From Juglans regia (lineage: Eukaryota > Streptophyta > Magnoliopsida > Fagales > Juglandaceae): a DNA stretch of 64,000 nt. Position 1 is the first letter of the stretch. Each line of letters begins with the position of its first letter. Positions 1 to 10,251 of this stretch are shown piece by piece. Both the position numbers and the translations under genes were made by a program. The DNA lies in assembly GCF_001411555.2 (NCBI RefSeq), contig NC_049915.1, forward strand, positions 16,940,640 to 17,004,639, written 5' to 3'. The notes under the pieces are model-generated. The model was not told the DNA's origin. It saw only the letters and a program-made list of their open reading frames with translations, and searched no databases.

Positions 1-76
1 GGATGGTTCTCCTCTTTCTTTTTATAAGCAATTACTTGTAAATTATAGACCTCATGGATGGCATATTCATGTTAGA

Positions 77-607
77 ATGTCATCATCATCATCATTATCA
101 TCATCAATGTCTTCTTCATCATTTCCAAAACGTACTTTGGGACAAACACACTGCTTCTGTAAGGTCGATGCCACATTGAAATATTCAAGTACTAGAAGAA
201 ATCCAGGACGACCCTTCTTAGGGTGTCCAAAGTACAATACAGAGGTAACTACATTATTTATAGTTACAATATTTTTGTTATATGTATAAAATGATTAGGG
301 ATTACCATACTGTAAATTTTTCAAGTGGGCAGATGGTAATGAAGAAATTGAGTTCCGACTTCAAGAAAGAAACAATGAACTATTAAGGAAGGAGAATGAG
401 CTTGAGAAGATGATGGACGATGTGGAAAAGACGAAGACTGAGCTCCGTAAAAGAGTGGATGAAATCGAGAAGAGAGAGCTGGTGGTATCCAATAGAGAGA
501 AGGAGCTTCTGGAACAACAAACTGAAATGAGGCGTGGACGCATACTACTTCGGTTATATTGGGGTTTTTTATTTGTAGTTGTATGTTACTTGGTAGTATT
601 TAAGTAA
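77..607 (+). CDS. GRF zinc-finger, coiled-coil, membrane-anchored protein (MULE copy 1)
   Basis: This is a two-exon gene: exon 1 77-244, exon 2 299-607, with a GT-AG intron of 54 nt (gtaact...gattag). Splicing keeps the frame and gives 158 aa. After a serine-rich start, residues about 24-67 form a GRF-type zinc ribbon: a Cys-x-Cys pair (HCFCKV), the NPGRPF core, GCPKYN, then CKFFKWAD, whose last cysteine lies in exon 2. Residues about 71-133 are a charged coiled coil. Residues 138-157 are a hydrophobic, probable C-terminal tail anchor. GRF fingers bind nucleic acid; the role here is unknown. The gene lies convergent to the FAR1 transposase inside the same element and its reading frame is intact. 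I infer an accessory protein of the transposon. A domesticated or captured host gene is the alternative. Confidence 0.75.
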
Positions 608-1861
608 CATGCAACTAGGTGTACTTATTGGACTGTTTAGTTGATGTAAATATGCTTATTGGACTGTGTACTTGATGTAAATATAAACCATTTTAGCAAT
701 GTAGTGGAATGAATTTCCATTTGATGAGTATTGGATTCTGAGTAGTGGAATGAATTTCCATCTGATGAGTATTAAATTTCCATTTGTAGTGGAATGTGTT
801 GTTTATGTGGTGTAAATGTGAACTGTAATTGCTAGGTGTTGGAATTGATTCTATTTTATGTTGGAAATCATTGATTAGTCTTCTTTGACAGCAAGACCTG
901 AAACATTTAAACATTGGTAGGCTAGTAAACATGCATGCTGCTGCTTGAATATCATAGGAGCCAGACACGAGTTTTGGTTTGAAACTTATGTAGCTTGACA
1001 GTAAGAATTCAGCAGGGAGGGAGGGAGAGAGTTGAAATTGTTGTGGTAGTTGGGAAGATCAATTATTGCATTATCTAAGTTTATTGCTGTATGAACTGGA
1101 AGAAAGAAGAAAATGGCATGCATGCATGATAATAATGGTCACAGCACAGCGTCATCTTCTTCTAAAAATGGCATGCATGCATGCATGATAATATGCAACT
1201 CAAAATACCCAAAAAAAACCCAGGATCGATAATAACTACTAGATGATGAAGAAAACGTGGGGGGCACAGTGAAATGATCATAAGAAATCAATTCAAGTGA
1301 ATCTGCCCGTTGTTCAGCAGGGATTATATTTAGACGCAAATGCCATAAAACTTAGATGGAATAAACCTGAGAATAGAATGGTACACCAAACGCAAATGCC
1401 ATAAAAGCAACCAAACGCAACTTGCTGTGGAATAAAACTGAACTTCTGTAATTTTTAATATGCAAATCTCTCTGTTACAAGGGTAAACCGTAACTTCAAC
1501 TAAAATGAAACAATATGATGCTACAGCTGCGCTTTACCATCTATCTATTACAACGGTACTAGAAGCAGAAACATGGGTTCTTGTAGAATGCAGTACAGGA
1601 TTTAACAGCTGCTCTAGCCCCGGCAAAAACATGGGTTCTTGTAGATTTGGACTGAGTGGGGACAAACACACTGACCATGCTATGCCATCAATTGATCCAG
1701 AAGCACTAGAGCTGCATTACCATCTCCAACTGTTTAATAAAACAAACTGTGTAAGGGAAATGAACATTAATATGAATTAAGTATATGATATGCTTCTTAC
1801 CGAAGATATGAACAAATGGAACCAGCATATCACATAGAGCTGTAAGCACTTCATTGAGACT
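608..1861. other. Non-coding spacer in MULE copy 1
   Basis: This lies downstream of the GRF gene. It contains short direct repeats of a TAGTGGAATGAATTTCCAT-type motif (about 709-795) and GCATGCATGCATG runs near 1117 and 1170. I see no convincing coding exon on either strand. The open frames here have no recognisable family features. The copy-2 counterpart is identical. Confidence 0.6.
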
Positions 1862-2490
1862 CAAACCATGATGGAAATTTTCAGATTGTAATGAAAATGT
1901 ATTTTCAGATTCAAGTTCCAAATACTCAAGAAAACAAGCTTTGATATTCAAGTTCTATTTTCAGATTCAAACCATGATGGAAATTTCAAGAAGGCTCAAA
2001 TCAACTTTCGGATTGTAATGAAAATGTATTTTCAGATTCAAGTTCCAAAATACTCAAGAAAACAAGCTTTGATATTCAAGTTCTATTTTCAGATTCAAAC
2101 CATGATGGAAATTTCAAGAAGGCTCAAATCAACTTTCGGATTGTAATGAAAATGTATTTTCAGATTCAAGTTCCAAAATACTCAAGAAAACAAGCTTTGA
2201 TATTCAAGTTCTATTTTCAGATTCAAACCATGATGGAAATTTCAAGAAGGCTCAAATCAACTTTCGGATTGTAATGAAAATATATTTTCAGATTCAAGTT
2301 CCCAAATACTCAAGTTTTAGGCTTTGATATTCAACTTCTATTTTCAGATTCAAACCATGATGGAAATTTTCAGATTCAAATCAACTTTCAGATTCTAATG
2401 AAAATATATTTTCAGATTCAAGTTCCCAAATACTCAAGTTTTAGCCTTTGATATTCAACTTCTATTTTCAGATTCAAACCATTTTAGCAT
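1862..2490. repeat. 128-bp tandem repeat, about 4.5 units (MULE copy 1)
   Basis: The motif AAACCATGATGGAAATTT recurs with a period of 127-128 nt (around 1973, 2101, 2229, 2356). Each unit also contains several shorter TTTTCAGATTCAA sub-repeats. The last unit is diverged and truncated near 2490. The array lies between the convergent GRF and FAR1 genes and is duplicated at 15553-16181. Its position between two 3' ends could suit a terminator or subterminal role; that is inference. Confidence 0.85.
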
Positions 2491-2878
2491 TAACATCTTT
2501 TTTCATGTCATCCTTCTAAGAAAACAAAAATAAAATTCGACCTACAAACCAGGAAAATACCTCGTGGGTCGAATCATTCCAACGGTTGTGATCCATCCAA
2601 CCCAAGTCAATCGGCTGTGATCCATCCAATCCAATTTGCATCTGTAACCCAAGTAAACGTGTATATTAATGTCTTATTTGTAACCATGAACATTAATATA
2701 TAAAAACAAAAAGTAGGGATATACTAACACTTTCTTGACTTTGAATCCCTATTCCTCGGATTTGGGTTCCACCAAAAAACTGTGGATTCTGGATTGGCCT
2801 GGTCAAAAATACTTGTAAGAACCAGCCAATTTGTACAGCAAGCAATTTCAAGAAGGCTTATGTACTTCTACAAAATAC
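2491..2878. other. FAR1 3' region, possible terminal exon
   Basis: On the minus strand a short frame at about 2700-2815, preceded by an AG acceptor, could be a last FAR1 exon. Two frames are possible and neither is decisive. The remainder is AT-rich 3' flank. The copy-2 counterpart is identical. Confidence 0.35.
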
Positions 2879-5399
2879 CTGCACGTATCCAGCATTGGCC
2901 AGTTCATTCTCCTCATGGCCAAATAAGGATCTCTGTGTGCTCAATATAGGTGTATCTCCTACATCTCCCTAACAGTGAAATAACAAATAAATGTGATTTA
3001 ATTTTCATATTTGCTTATGTAAAATATAAACATACATGTCATATTAAATAGATGCACCTCTTTGCGTTTTCCCTTTCCTTGTGCTTTTTTGATCTTCGCT
3101 TTAACTTTTCGCATATCCTTCTCCATCCTGGATGCTCTCCTCAGAGATGGGGGTCTGCCTTTCCCACGTACAACATTTGGACTACGTACTTACCCAGAAC
3201 CACCGACAGTAGTTGTACCCCCTACTGATATTGGAACAATGGAACCCATTTGGGTCAGAGATGGGGGTTCTTGGTTGGCACGATACAACTCAATCATTGC
3301 ATATAACTTAGCTTTTGCATCCTAAGTATGCTCTTTCGAACCTGCTGCAAGAGTAATCATCTGATAACAGATATTCAACATCTCTGAATATCTATTAGAA
3401 TCTGCCCGTTGTTCCCCCGCATCATAACTACTGTTGATCAACGTGTATCGTCGTTTGATATCCTTCCTCCATGGATCTAAAACATAACTATCTGGCAAAT
3501 ATGTAATCTCGTTACATCTAAATACGGCCAAAATGTGCCTACACAATATCCCTCTCATCTGGAATAATCCACAAGAACACTTTGCAGCTGAATCTTTTTC
3601 AATAAAGTCCACAGAATATGTAACTTGCTTAGTGAACTCTGCCAAATGAACTTCATCCTTTACCAAATATGTTTGTATTGCACCAATGCTCTCATGTAAC
3701 TTTGGATTCATATCGATCATACCAGTAATTTGCTGTTGTACTTCCTTGAATTTAGAATTTGTGTACAATTCTTGAAACCTCTTCTCAATTGGAGACCTAG
3801 ATATGCAGGGTGTTCTGACACTGAATGAGTGGAAGTCTGCGGCATTTTCATTCTCAATCTTTTTTCTCAATGCGTTATCAAACTGGTCAACAAACTCTTT
3901 GAGGTTTGTCTTAGCATTAACATACCCGTCGAAGAAGGCATTCATGCTCTCGCTCCGCTGCGTTGTACTCATTCTAGCCCAAAAACAGTCTTTTAAGAAT
4001 GCTGGAACCCAATGTTCACGATCAACGTATAGACTTTGTAACCACGTACATTCATGCAAATTGTACGTGGTAATTAACTGCACCCAACTTGTCTCAAACT
4101 CATCAATACTTTGACTGTCATATACACATTTCATCAATGTATTTTTCATCCCAGTTTTGTAGGAACCATAGGAGCCAAGCTTTTCCGGCACTTTCTTCAG
4201 TATATGCCATAAACAAATCTATGTCGGGTAATTGGGAAAACAATACCAATTGCATTTTTCATCGCTCTATCTTGGTCAGTGATAATAGCTTTAGGAGCTA
4301 TACCATCCATACACTGCAACCAAGTCTGGAATAACCACACAAAGGTCTCAGTATCCTCACTAGAAATCAAGCCTGCTCCCAAGAGGATTGACTGCCCATG
4401 GTGATTTACACCAACAAATAGTGCAAACGGCATCCCATATCTATTGGTCAGGTATGTAGTGTCGAATGTGACCACATCACCGAAATATTGGTAGGCTGCT
4501 CTACTACGTGGGTCTGCCCAGAAGACATTCTTTAACCTCCCTTCATCATCTAAATCCATCAACGCAAAGAACCCAGGATTTTTGTACTGCATCCTACAAA
4601 AATACTCTCGAAGTGCACCAGCACCACCTGCGCCAAGTCGTAGATGTCTTGCCTTGTCGATATAGTTACGACAATCCTTTTCCAGAAACGGGAGATTCTC
4701 GTACCCGCCCGTGCCAACAACAAGAGATCCAAAGCTCTTGTTCATTCGGACACCAGCCATATCATTTGTATTTAGAACTCTTTTTACGGCATCACTCACT
4801 TCTCTATTACATCGAAAGAAATGAGCTTTCTTTGGACTAAGCCCGTGATTATGGATATTATGAACCGTAGTCAACCGCAGTTTTCCGTCAGATTTTAAGG
4901 CATTAATCTTTGCCTTACATTCCGTTTTTCCTGTCGGACGTGGGTTGGCGACATTGAAAGTTCTATTACGGGCCTTCCCACCACGCGCACATGCAAGGGT
5001 GACATACCTAACAGTATCATCTTCTTCCCTCTCAGTCCTTTTTGTCATCACTCCAAACCCGCACTTCTTACCATACTCCTTATAATAACTCACTAAATCT
5101 TGAAGAGAATCAAACTCCATCCCCGACTTTGGCTCCTCAATCATATCATCACAATCAATTTCAACATTCTGAGATGTCCCGGCACTGCAATCCTTGGTTT
5201 CCTGTGGATTTGGTCTATCCTTATTAATTTCTTCAACTGTAGAGGATGTACATGGCGCTTCAGTTTCCTCACCACCAGGTCTATTAGGGTCTGACCCAAC
5301 TAGTATGCTTGTAGTGGAGCTTGTATTGATGAGAGGAGTTGGAGGAAATGGTGTTAGCATAGATGGATGTTCTTTACCGTTTCCCATACTGAGAGGCAA
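2879..5399 (-). pseudogene. FAR1-type MULE transposase, frameshifted (copy 1)
   Basis: This is a MuDR transposase of the FAR1/FHY3 family, the source family of plant phytochrome-A transcription factors. The first frame (5399-4197, 400 aa) holds the FAR1 zinc-finger DNA-binding domain (residues about 95-187; Cys161, His183, His185) and the MULE core with catalytic Asp313 (TFDTTY) and Asp375 (ITDQD). The frame then ends early. Frame 2 (4191-3322) resumes at the expected WHILKKVPEKL motif, with the catalytic Glu in RSESMN and a SWIM finger (CSCG...CRH). Losing one T from a four-T run at about 4215-4218 explains the break. A TAG at 3322-3324 and a TAA at 3190-3192 interrupt the C-terminal part, which continues as VRGKGRPPSLRRASRMEK to 3058. 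An extra 30-codon exon fits 2968-2879. All three lesions are shared with copy 2, so they predate the duplication. Active protein would need recoding or a sister copy. Confidence 0.85.
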
Positions 5400-6640
5400 C
5401 CAAACGCAAATCTTAAAAATTAGAAAAGTACGTAAGTGTATGGAATAAGATTGATGTGCACAAAATTAGTTGTGGTGTCAATGGACTATAAGATTAGAAG
5501 GTCCCAAAAAGGAGGCATAAATTATACAAAAAAAAAAGGCTCTGTAAAATATGTTGGTAAAAGAATAGGTGAATGTTTCATTTAATGGAATCCATTTAGT
5601 TTTATAAACTATAAGAATTTCCATCTAACAAATAATGTGAAATCTCATCTATCATATTTTAAAATATAATTATAACAAGCATGGGTCCACGATGTCAGAG
5701 TTTTTTGTATCACATAAAACACAAGAAGATCATTAACTTGGGACTGCCCATTGCACGATGAGAAGCAATAACTCAAGTAAATGAGGTTTTTGTTTTCCCA
5801 ACTCTGATCCAGTTTTTCTTCCATCATTCATAGGAGTACCACACAAGACTTGCCCAAACTCAAAAGACCTCCATCATCCACCAAAGGCTAAGGCCACCAG
5901 GCCAAAACCAACTACACCCCCCATAATGTTAGTCTCGTGAAATGCAAGGATTTCATACTATGACCACTAAAACATATAACCAACTCAATAATAATCGGCA
6001 ATTCCAGACTAAGCAATCTCTACAAGAACAAATATAAGAAATGACAAGGGCAATCTCCATAGCAGCTCAGAATACCAGGGCACACCACCATAATAAAAAT
6101 CAGGACATCGATCAACCTTATATATCATCAACACATATTTCAATCGACCAAATTTCCTTCATATCTTGCAGGCATGAATTACACAACAAAAATCTGAAAT
6201 TCAAGGTTTACTGGATTAAAATATATAACTCAATTCGCAATCTAACCAAAGTCGAGATGAACAAAAATGTAGAAATTTGACGAACAAAAAAACCTGAAAT
6301 CCCTATATCATAAAGATCCAAACAGAGATCGAATTCACAAAACAAAACAATTTATTGTCTAGAGCTTTAGGAATAAACAATCTATATTTGTTCTCGCTGC
6401 TAAACTCAAGCATTACCGAAAGTTCAATCGGTAATTTTCAGCGAAAAAAAATCGCATAAATTTCAAAATTGAAGTAAAGTAGACCAAACATTAAATGGAG
6501 AAAAACATTTGCAACAAAAACATCTTTCCTCTTTGTTTCAGCGGCCAAACCAGATTAAAGAAAAAAAAAATGAAAATCTGAGTCTTCGGCTACCTTCAAA
6601 GACGATGGACCAGTCGCTCTCTCCCCCATGACGGCGACCA
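5400..6640 (-). promoter_or_regulatory. FAR1 upstream region with copy-specific block
   Basis: This is the 5' side of the transposase gene on the minus strand. Bases 5400-5925 match copy 2 closely. Bases 5926-6466 (about 540 nt) have no match there, where a different 330-nt block (19676-20006) occupies the site. Homology resumes at 6467. I infer a 5' UTR intron or promoter segment replaced in one copy. No TATA box can be assigned with confidence. Confidence 0.45.
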
Positions 6641-6967
6641 CTCGCTCTCTCACCCGCGACGACGACCGCGACTCAGAGATGTGGACTGTCCCACAACGGC
6701 GACTGCAACAACCGACGGAAATGGAAGATAAGCTATGCGAGAGCAGCGAGACTGTGGAAGAGAGAAACTCGGGTTCGGGAGAGGCGCAGATGGAGAACCG
6801 GAGAGGCGCAGATGGAGAAACTCGGGTTCGAGAGGCGCAGATGGATGAAAATGGAGACCCATTTCGATTTCCCGCTTTCTTTGTTTTTTGTTTTTTTTTT
6901 TTTTTTAATTCATTAAAGCTGATCTGGCATGCGCGGGGACGCAACCCCGGTTGCCCCCAGAAGAACT
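6600..6967. repeat. GC-rich right subterminal region and TIR of MULE copy 1
   Basis: This is a GC-rich stretch with a triplicated GAGAGGCGCAGATGGA unit at about 6778-6845; copy 2 has it once. The end is the GC-rich terminal repeat 6933-6967 (GGGGACGCAACCCCGG then TTGCCCCCAG). The reverse complement resembles the left end of copy 2 near 12107-12145. Open frames here on both strands are compositional artefacts. Confidence 0.65.
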
Positions 6968-7047
6968 GAAAAAAATATTATCTTCTTTTATTTTAGAAAA
7001 AAACAATTGTGTAAGAACATCTTAAATGGATTAATTAAAGTTAAATT

Positions 7048-7147
7048 NNNNNNNNNNNNNNNNNNNNNNNNNNNNNNNNNNNNNNNNNNNNNNNNNNNNN
7101 NNNNNNNNNNNNNNNNNNNNNNNNNNNNNNNNNNNNNNNNNNNNNNN
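7048..7147. other. Assembly gap (100 N)
   Basis: Exactly 100 N bases, the conventional arbitrary gap size, so the true distance and orientation across the gap are not certain. Confidence 0.99.
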
Positions 7148-7646
7148 TTCTTTGATGTTATATTTTCCAAATTTAATACTAAATCACTGCATTTCAAATA
7201 TATATAAACATAAATATATATTTATATATTACAAATTGTGTATATATAAATATATACAATTCAATTTTTTAGACTTGTTCACAAATTATGCACAATAAAA
7301 ATCACATAATTTTTAAATTAAAATCATTTAATTTAAATTTACAATGAACGTTCGAACGTTATTACTTAACGTTCGAACATTGGCGCAAACATTTTACGTT
7401 CGAACGTTAATTAATAACGTTCAAACGGTTGCGCCAAAACATTTTACGTTTGAACGTAAACAGACATAACGTTCGAATGTATATGTGACGTTCGAACGTA
7501 TATTTCCCATACATTGAAACGTAAAAAAAATCTCATCTATCTTTAATGACGGTTTCAAGAAACTGTCACAGAAAATGTCTTTTAGTGACGGTTTAGAGAC
7601 TGTCACAATTTCCCAACCGTCACTAAAAAATAATTGTATTGTAGTG
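7148..7646 (-). mobile_element. CACTA-type transposon end
   Basis: Read on the minus strand from 7646, the sequence starts CACTACAATACAATT. This is followed by several copies of a TGACGGTTT/AACCGTCAC subterminal motif (7547-7627). CACTA/EnSpm elements begin CACTA and carry clustered subterminal repeats. The rest of the element runs into the N gap, so the other end and any transposase are unseen. The palindrome array 7347-7500 belongs to its subterminal region. Confidence 0.7.
7347..7500. repeat. Array of ACGTTCGAACGT palindromes
   Basis: About seven perfect or one-mismatch copies of the 12-bp palindrome ACGTTCGAACGT lie within 155 nt. Between some copies a GCGCAAACATTTTACGTT-like spacer repeats. 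Such clusters inside CACTA ends are expected transposase-binding sites (inference). Confidence 0.85.
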
Positions 7647-7649
7647 TCA

Positions 7650-8085
7650 TGCCGGATTAATAGTATTATGAACCAGAGCAATGAACCTAATTGAAGTGGC
7701 TCATTTCCTACTAGAAAAGTTCATGTATGAGCAACGATTAATTTTACTTCCCCACCTAGCTACTCTAGGTTGGGGTTAGGTAATATTTTAAACATGAATT
7801 CTACTAATTGGTTTAGACGTGTTGTTATTGTAAGGTGATTTTTACAGGAAAATTATTAGCTAGGTAGTTCTGATATGGATGATGTTCAGCCTATTATATA
7901 TAAGATGTCATACAATCTATTAAAATTGCTTCTATAAATACTAATTTTTAATAAGGCATATCATAATGTAATAAAATGATAGTACTGCATGCGTGTTCGA
8001 ATTCCAAAACTACATAGTAATATTTATGTACTCTTCATGAGTGTGTTATAAAATACTCGACCTTGCAAGTACAAGACGTACAACG

Positions 8086-8131
<46 letters not shown>

Positions 8132-8429
8132 CAGCACTTCCATGTATACCATATGATAATTAATGCATGGGTATACAAAATAATGATGCCGTGCTTCATT
8201 TAAAGCATATATGTTATATAAGTATGTATATAGTCATTGTCTTCTTTTGTTGGAAAAAAATATTGGCTCATTTTCTTTTAAATTTCAAAGATGGGCTTTT
8301 CAGCCTCGATTTAGTACCGCGTTTTTGTAATTACTAAAAACTGGAGACAGGATTGCCCTTTCACCCGAGGAGATGTTTACTATATATAAACATACACACA
8401 TATAAGTCGATCGAGAAGAAGAGCCATTA
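7650..8429. other. Intergenic AT-rich DNA with GA microsatellite
   Basis: I find no gene on either strand. A (GA)n microsatellite of about 42 nt lies at 8088-8129. The rest is AT-rich and unassigned. Confidence 0.6.
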
Positions 8430-8750
8430 ATCTCGTCTCACCTAATTTCAATATTCAAACACTACAACTACAACACTTTTCAATTTCAATCTTCAACCTT
8501 TTCATCTAATAATTACCTAATAATTACAAATTTTTCAAATTTCGAAATAAAATACAAGAAACAATTCAACTTTTTCAAATTTTAAAACAAAAATATTATT
8601 CTAACAATATTTTAATTTTATAATATTTTTATTCAATTTTTTTCTCTCATTTCCCAAAACTCCATAAAACATCTCAACTCAAATCATTTCACTATTATTT
8701 AAATATTATCTTGTCTCATCTCATTATCCAAAACATGTTTAAGGCTGTGT
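8430..8750. repeat. AT-rich MITE-like repeat
   Basis: This is a non-coding element of a family that recurs through the window (also 9775-9980, 11265-11460, 26340-26525). It has runs of CATCTCAACTCAACTC-type sequence at one end, TTTTTCAAATTT and AACAATATTTTA motifs inside, and a TTATCCAAAAC edge that resembles the TTTGGATAA edge of its relatives. No coding capacity. The superfamily is unassigned. Confidence 0.5.
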
Positions 8751-8975
8751 TCAGATGTTGTTGTGATCTCAAATAATCTGAATTAATTTGTAAATATTAG
8801 TGTTTTGTTAGTCTTATTGAGATGTATATGAATATAAATATGTTAAGATCGATGTATTTCAATGTATTAAGTAGGTTGAAATGTATTTCACTGTTATATA
8901 GGAAGTTAAAAAAGTAGCGAGTCCTATCAATTATTGGTTTGAGATAAGTTGAGACCCAATACTTTTACAACCAAA

Positions 8976-9755
8976 TAGGCCTGCACATTGGCCCCGCCCA
9001 TGAGATTTTTTGCCCAACCTGTCTTGGCCCGCAGCAAAACCCAGGAACATATAATCCGACCCGACCCGACCCGAATGGTTTGTGTCGAGTAAATATTTTT
9101 TTTATTTTCCTCGCGCCTTCTTCTTCCTCTAGTTTCCTGTTTTTCCCTTTCCCTGCAACCGACACACCTGTGTTTCCGTTTTCCTACTTAGGAACCCTGC
9201 TTTTATAAATTAAAAAGAACACTAATTTGATAAAAAAAATCAATTCAAGACATGAATATCTGAGATTCCATGTTTACAACGAGCTTGTATATTTCTCAGA
9301 ACACAACATTAAAAAACAGAGCCTTCATAAGTTCTAGCTCTTCCAGATTTTGTTTCCCTAATATTTTCTTAGCAGCCCAACAAAACTTGAGACAAGCCTT
9401 GTTGTTGAACATATTGGAACCTTAGGAAGTTTCTTATAGTTAATCTTTCCAACAACTTAAGCAAGAATAAAAACTCTACGAGAGAGAACAAGTCACCTGG
9501 AAGGAATTTGAGAGCTAGCTCGAATCGGTGGGGATGATCATACACGGCATGGACCCAAATTTGAGCTCCCTAGAATCGCTCGAAACAAGAATAAAAACAC
9601 AAATTTCATATGTTTTTCGGTTTTTACGGGTTCGACCAAATGGCTGTGTTTAAAACCCGGTATTGATTTTTGACCCGATGAACCCGTCTTTGACGGGTTG
9701 AACAAGTCGGGTATTTCAGTTTGATCGGGCCTAAGGCCCTTAATGCACAGGCCTA
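8976..9755. mobile_element. hAT-type MITE with perfect 8-bp target duplication
   Basis: The element starts TAGGCCTGCACATT. The reverse complement of its end starts TAGGCCTGTGCATT. The flanks are CAACCAAA at 8968-8975 and 9756-9763, a perfect 8-bp direct repeat, as expected for the hAT superfamily. Subterminal GACCCGACCCGACCCG and CGGGTTCGACC motifs are present. Its 780 nt encode nothing recognisable, so it is non-autonomous. Confidence 0.85.
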
Positions 9756-9774
9756 CAACCAAACATAGTCTAAG

Positions 9775-9980
9775 AGGTGGTTTGGATAATGAAACACTAT
9801 CAACCCATCTCATCTAATTATTACAATTTTTCAAACTTTCAAACAAAATATGATAAATAATTCCATTTTTTCAAATCTAAAAAAAATAATAATATTAAAA
9901 ATATATATTCTAATAATATTTTATTCAATTTTTAATTCTCATCTCATCTCAACTCAACTCGCTTTCTAAATAAGCGGTGG
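9775..9980. repeat. AT-rich MITE-like repeat
   Basis: Same family as 8430-8750. It begins GGTTTGGATAATG and ends TCATCTCAACTCAACTC, with an AT-rich core containing TAATAATATTAAAAA. Confidence 0.5.
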
Positions 9981-10054
9981 TGATTAATGGTGAGACAATG
10001 CTCGGGACCCAATATCGGTAGAGCATGTATTATCTGCATGTTAGCGATCAAGTA

Positions 10055-10251
10055 TAAATAAAAAAAAAAAAAAAAAAAAAACTAAATTTCAACAAGAATA
10101 GATCAACAAGTAATGACTTTTTTTTAATAAAATTTCACAGCATTTCGTTTGATCGATTGCAGCTCGGAACTAAGGGCACGTAGCTTCGGTAGAGGAAGTT
10201 AATTCGTTCGTACGTATATACTGGTTCCTTTATTATTATTATTATTATTAT
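10055..10251. repeat. Poly-A run and (ATT)n microsatellite
   Basis: An A run lies at about 10060-10081 and an ATT microsatellite at about 10222-10251. Either could mark a retroposon tail, but I cannot define an element. Confidence 0.6.

Larger units (their letters stand above)
1..6967. mobile_element. MULE copy 1, 5' part cut off by window edge
   Basis: This is the 3' three-quarters of a Mutator-like DNA transposon carrying a GRF zinc-finger gene (+) and a FAR1-type transposase gene (-). Base 1 aligns with base 13692 of the complete copy 2, and similarity continues to the shared terminal sequence ending GGTTGCCCCCAGAAGAACT at 6967, after which the copies diverge. Identity is perfect as far as I can read from 1 to 4531 and a few percent lower beyond. 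Bases 5926-6466 are unrelated to the corresponding part of copy 2. The left end lies outside the window, so its target duplication cannot be judged. FAR1-type MuDR elements normally encode one transposase; the second gene is unusual. Confidence 0.85.

Noticed and set aside
3062..3325. Open frame on the plus strand over the end of the FAR1 gene
   Set aside because: The minus strand encodes the conserved FAR1 C-terminal segment (VRGKGRPPSLRRASRMEK); the plus frame is its shadow.
8088..8129. GA run as a GAGA-factor promoter element
   Set aside because: No gene lies nearby; a simple microsatellite is the plainer reading.
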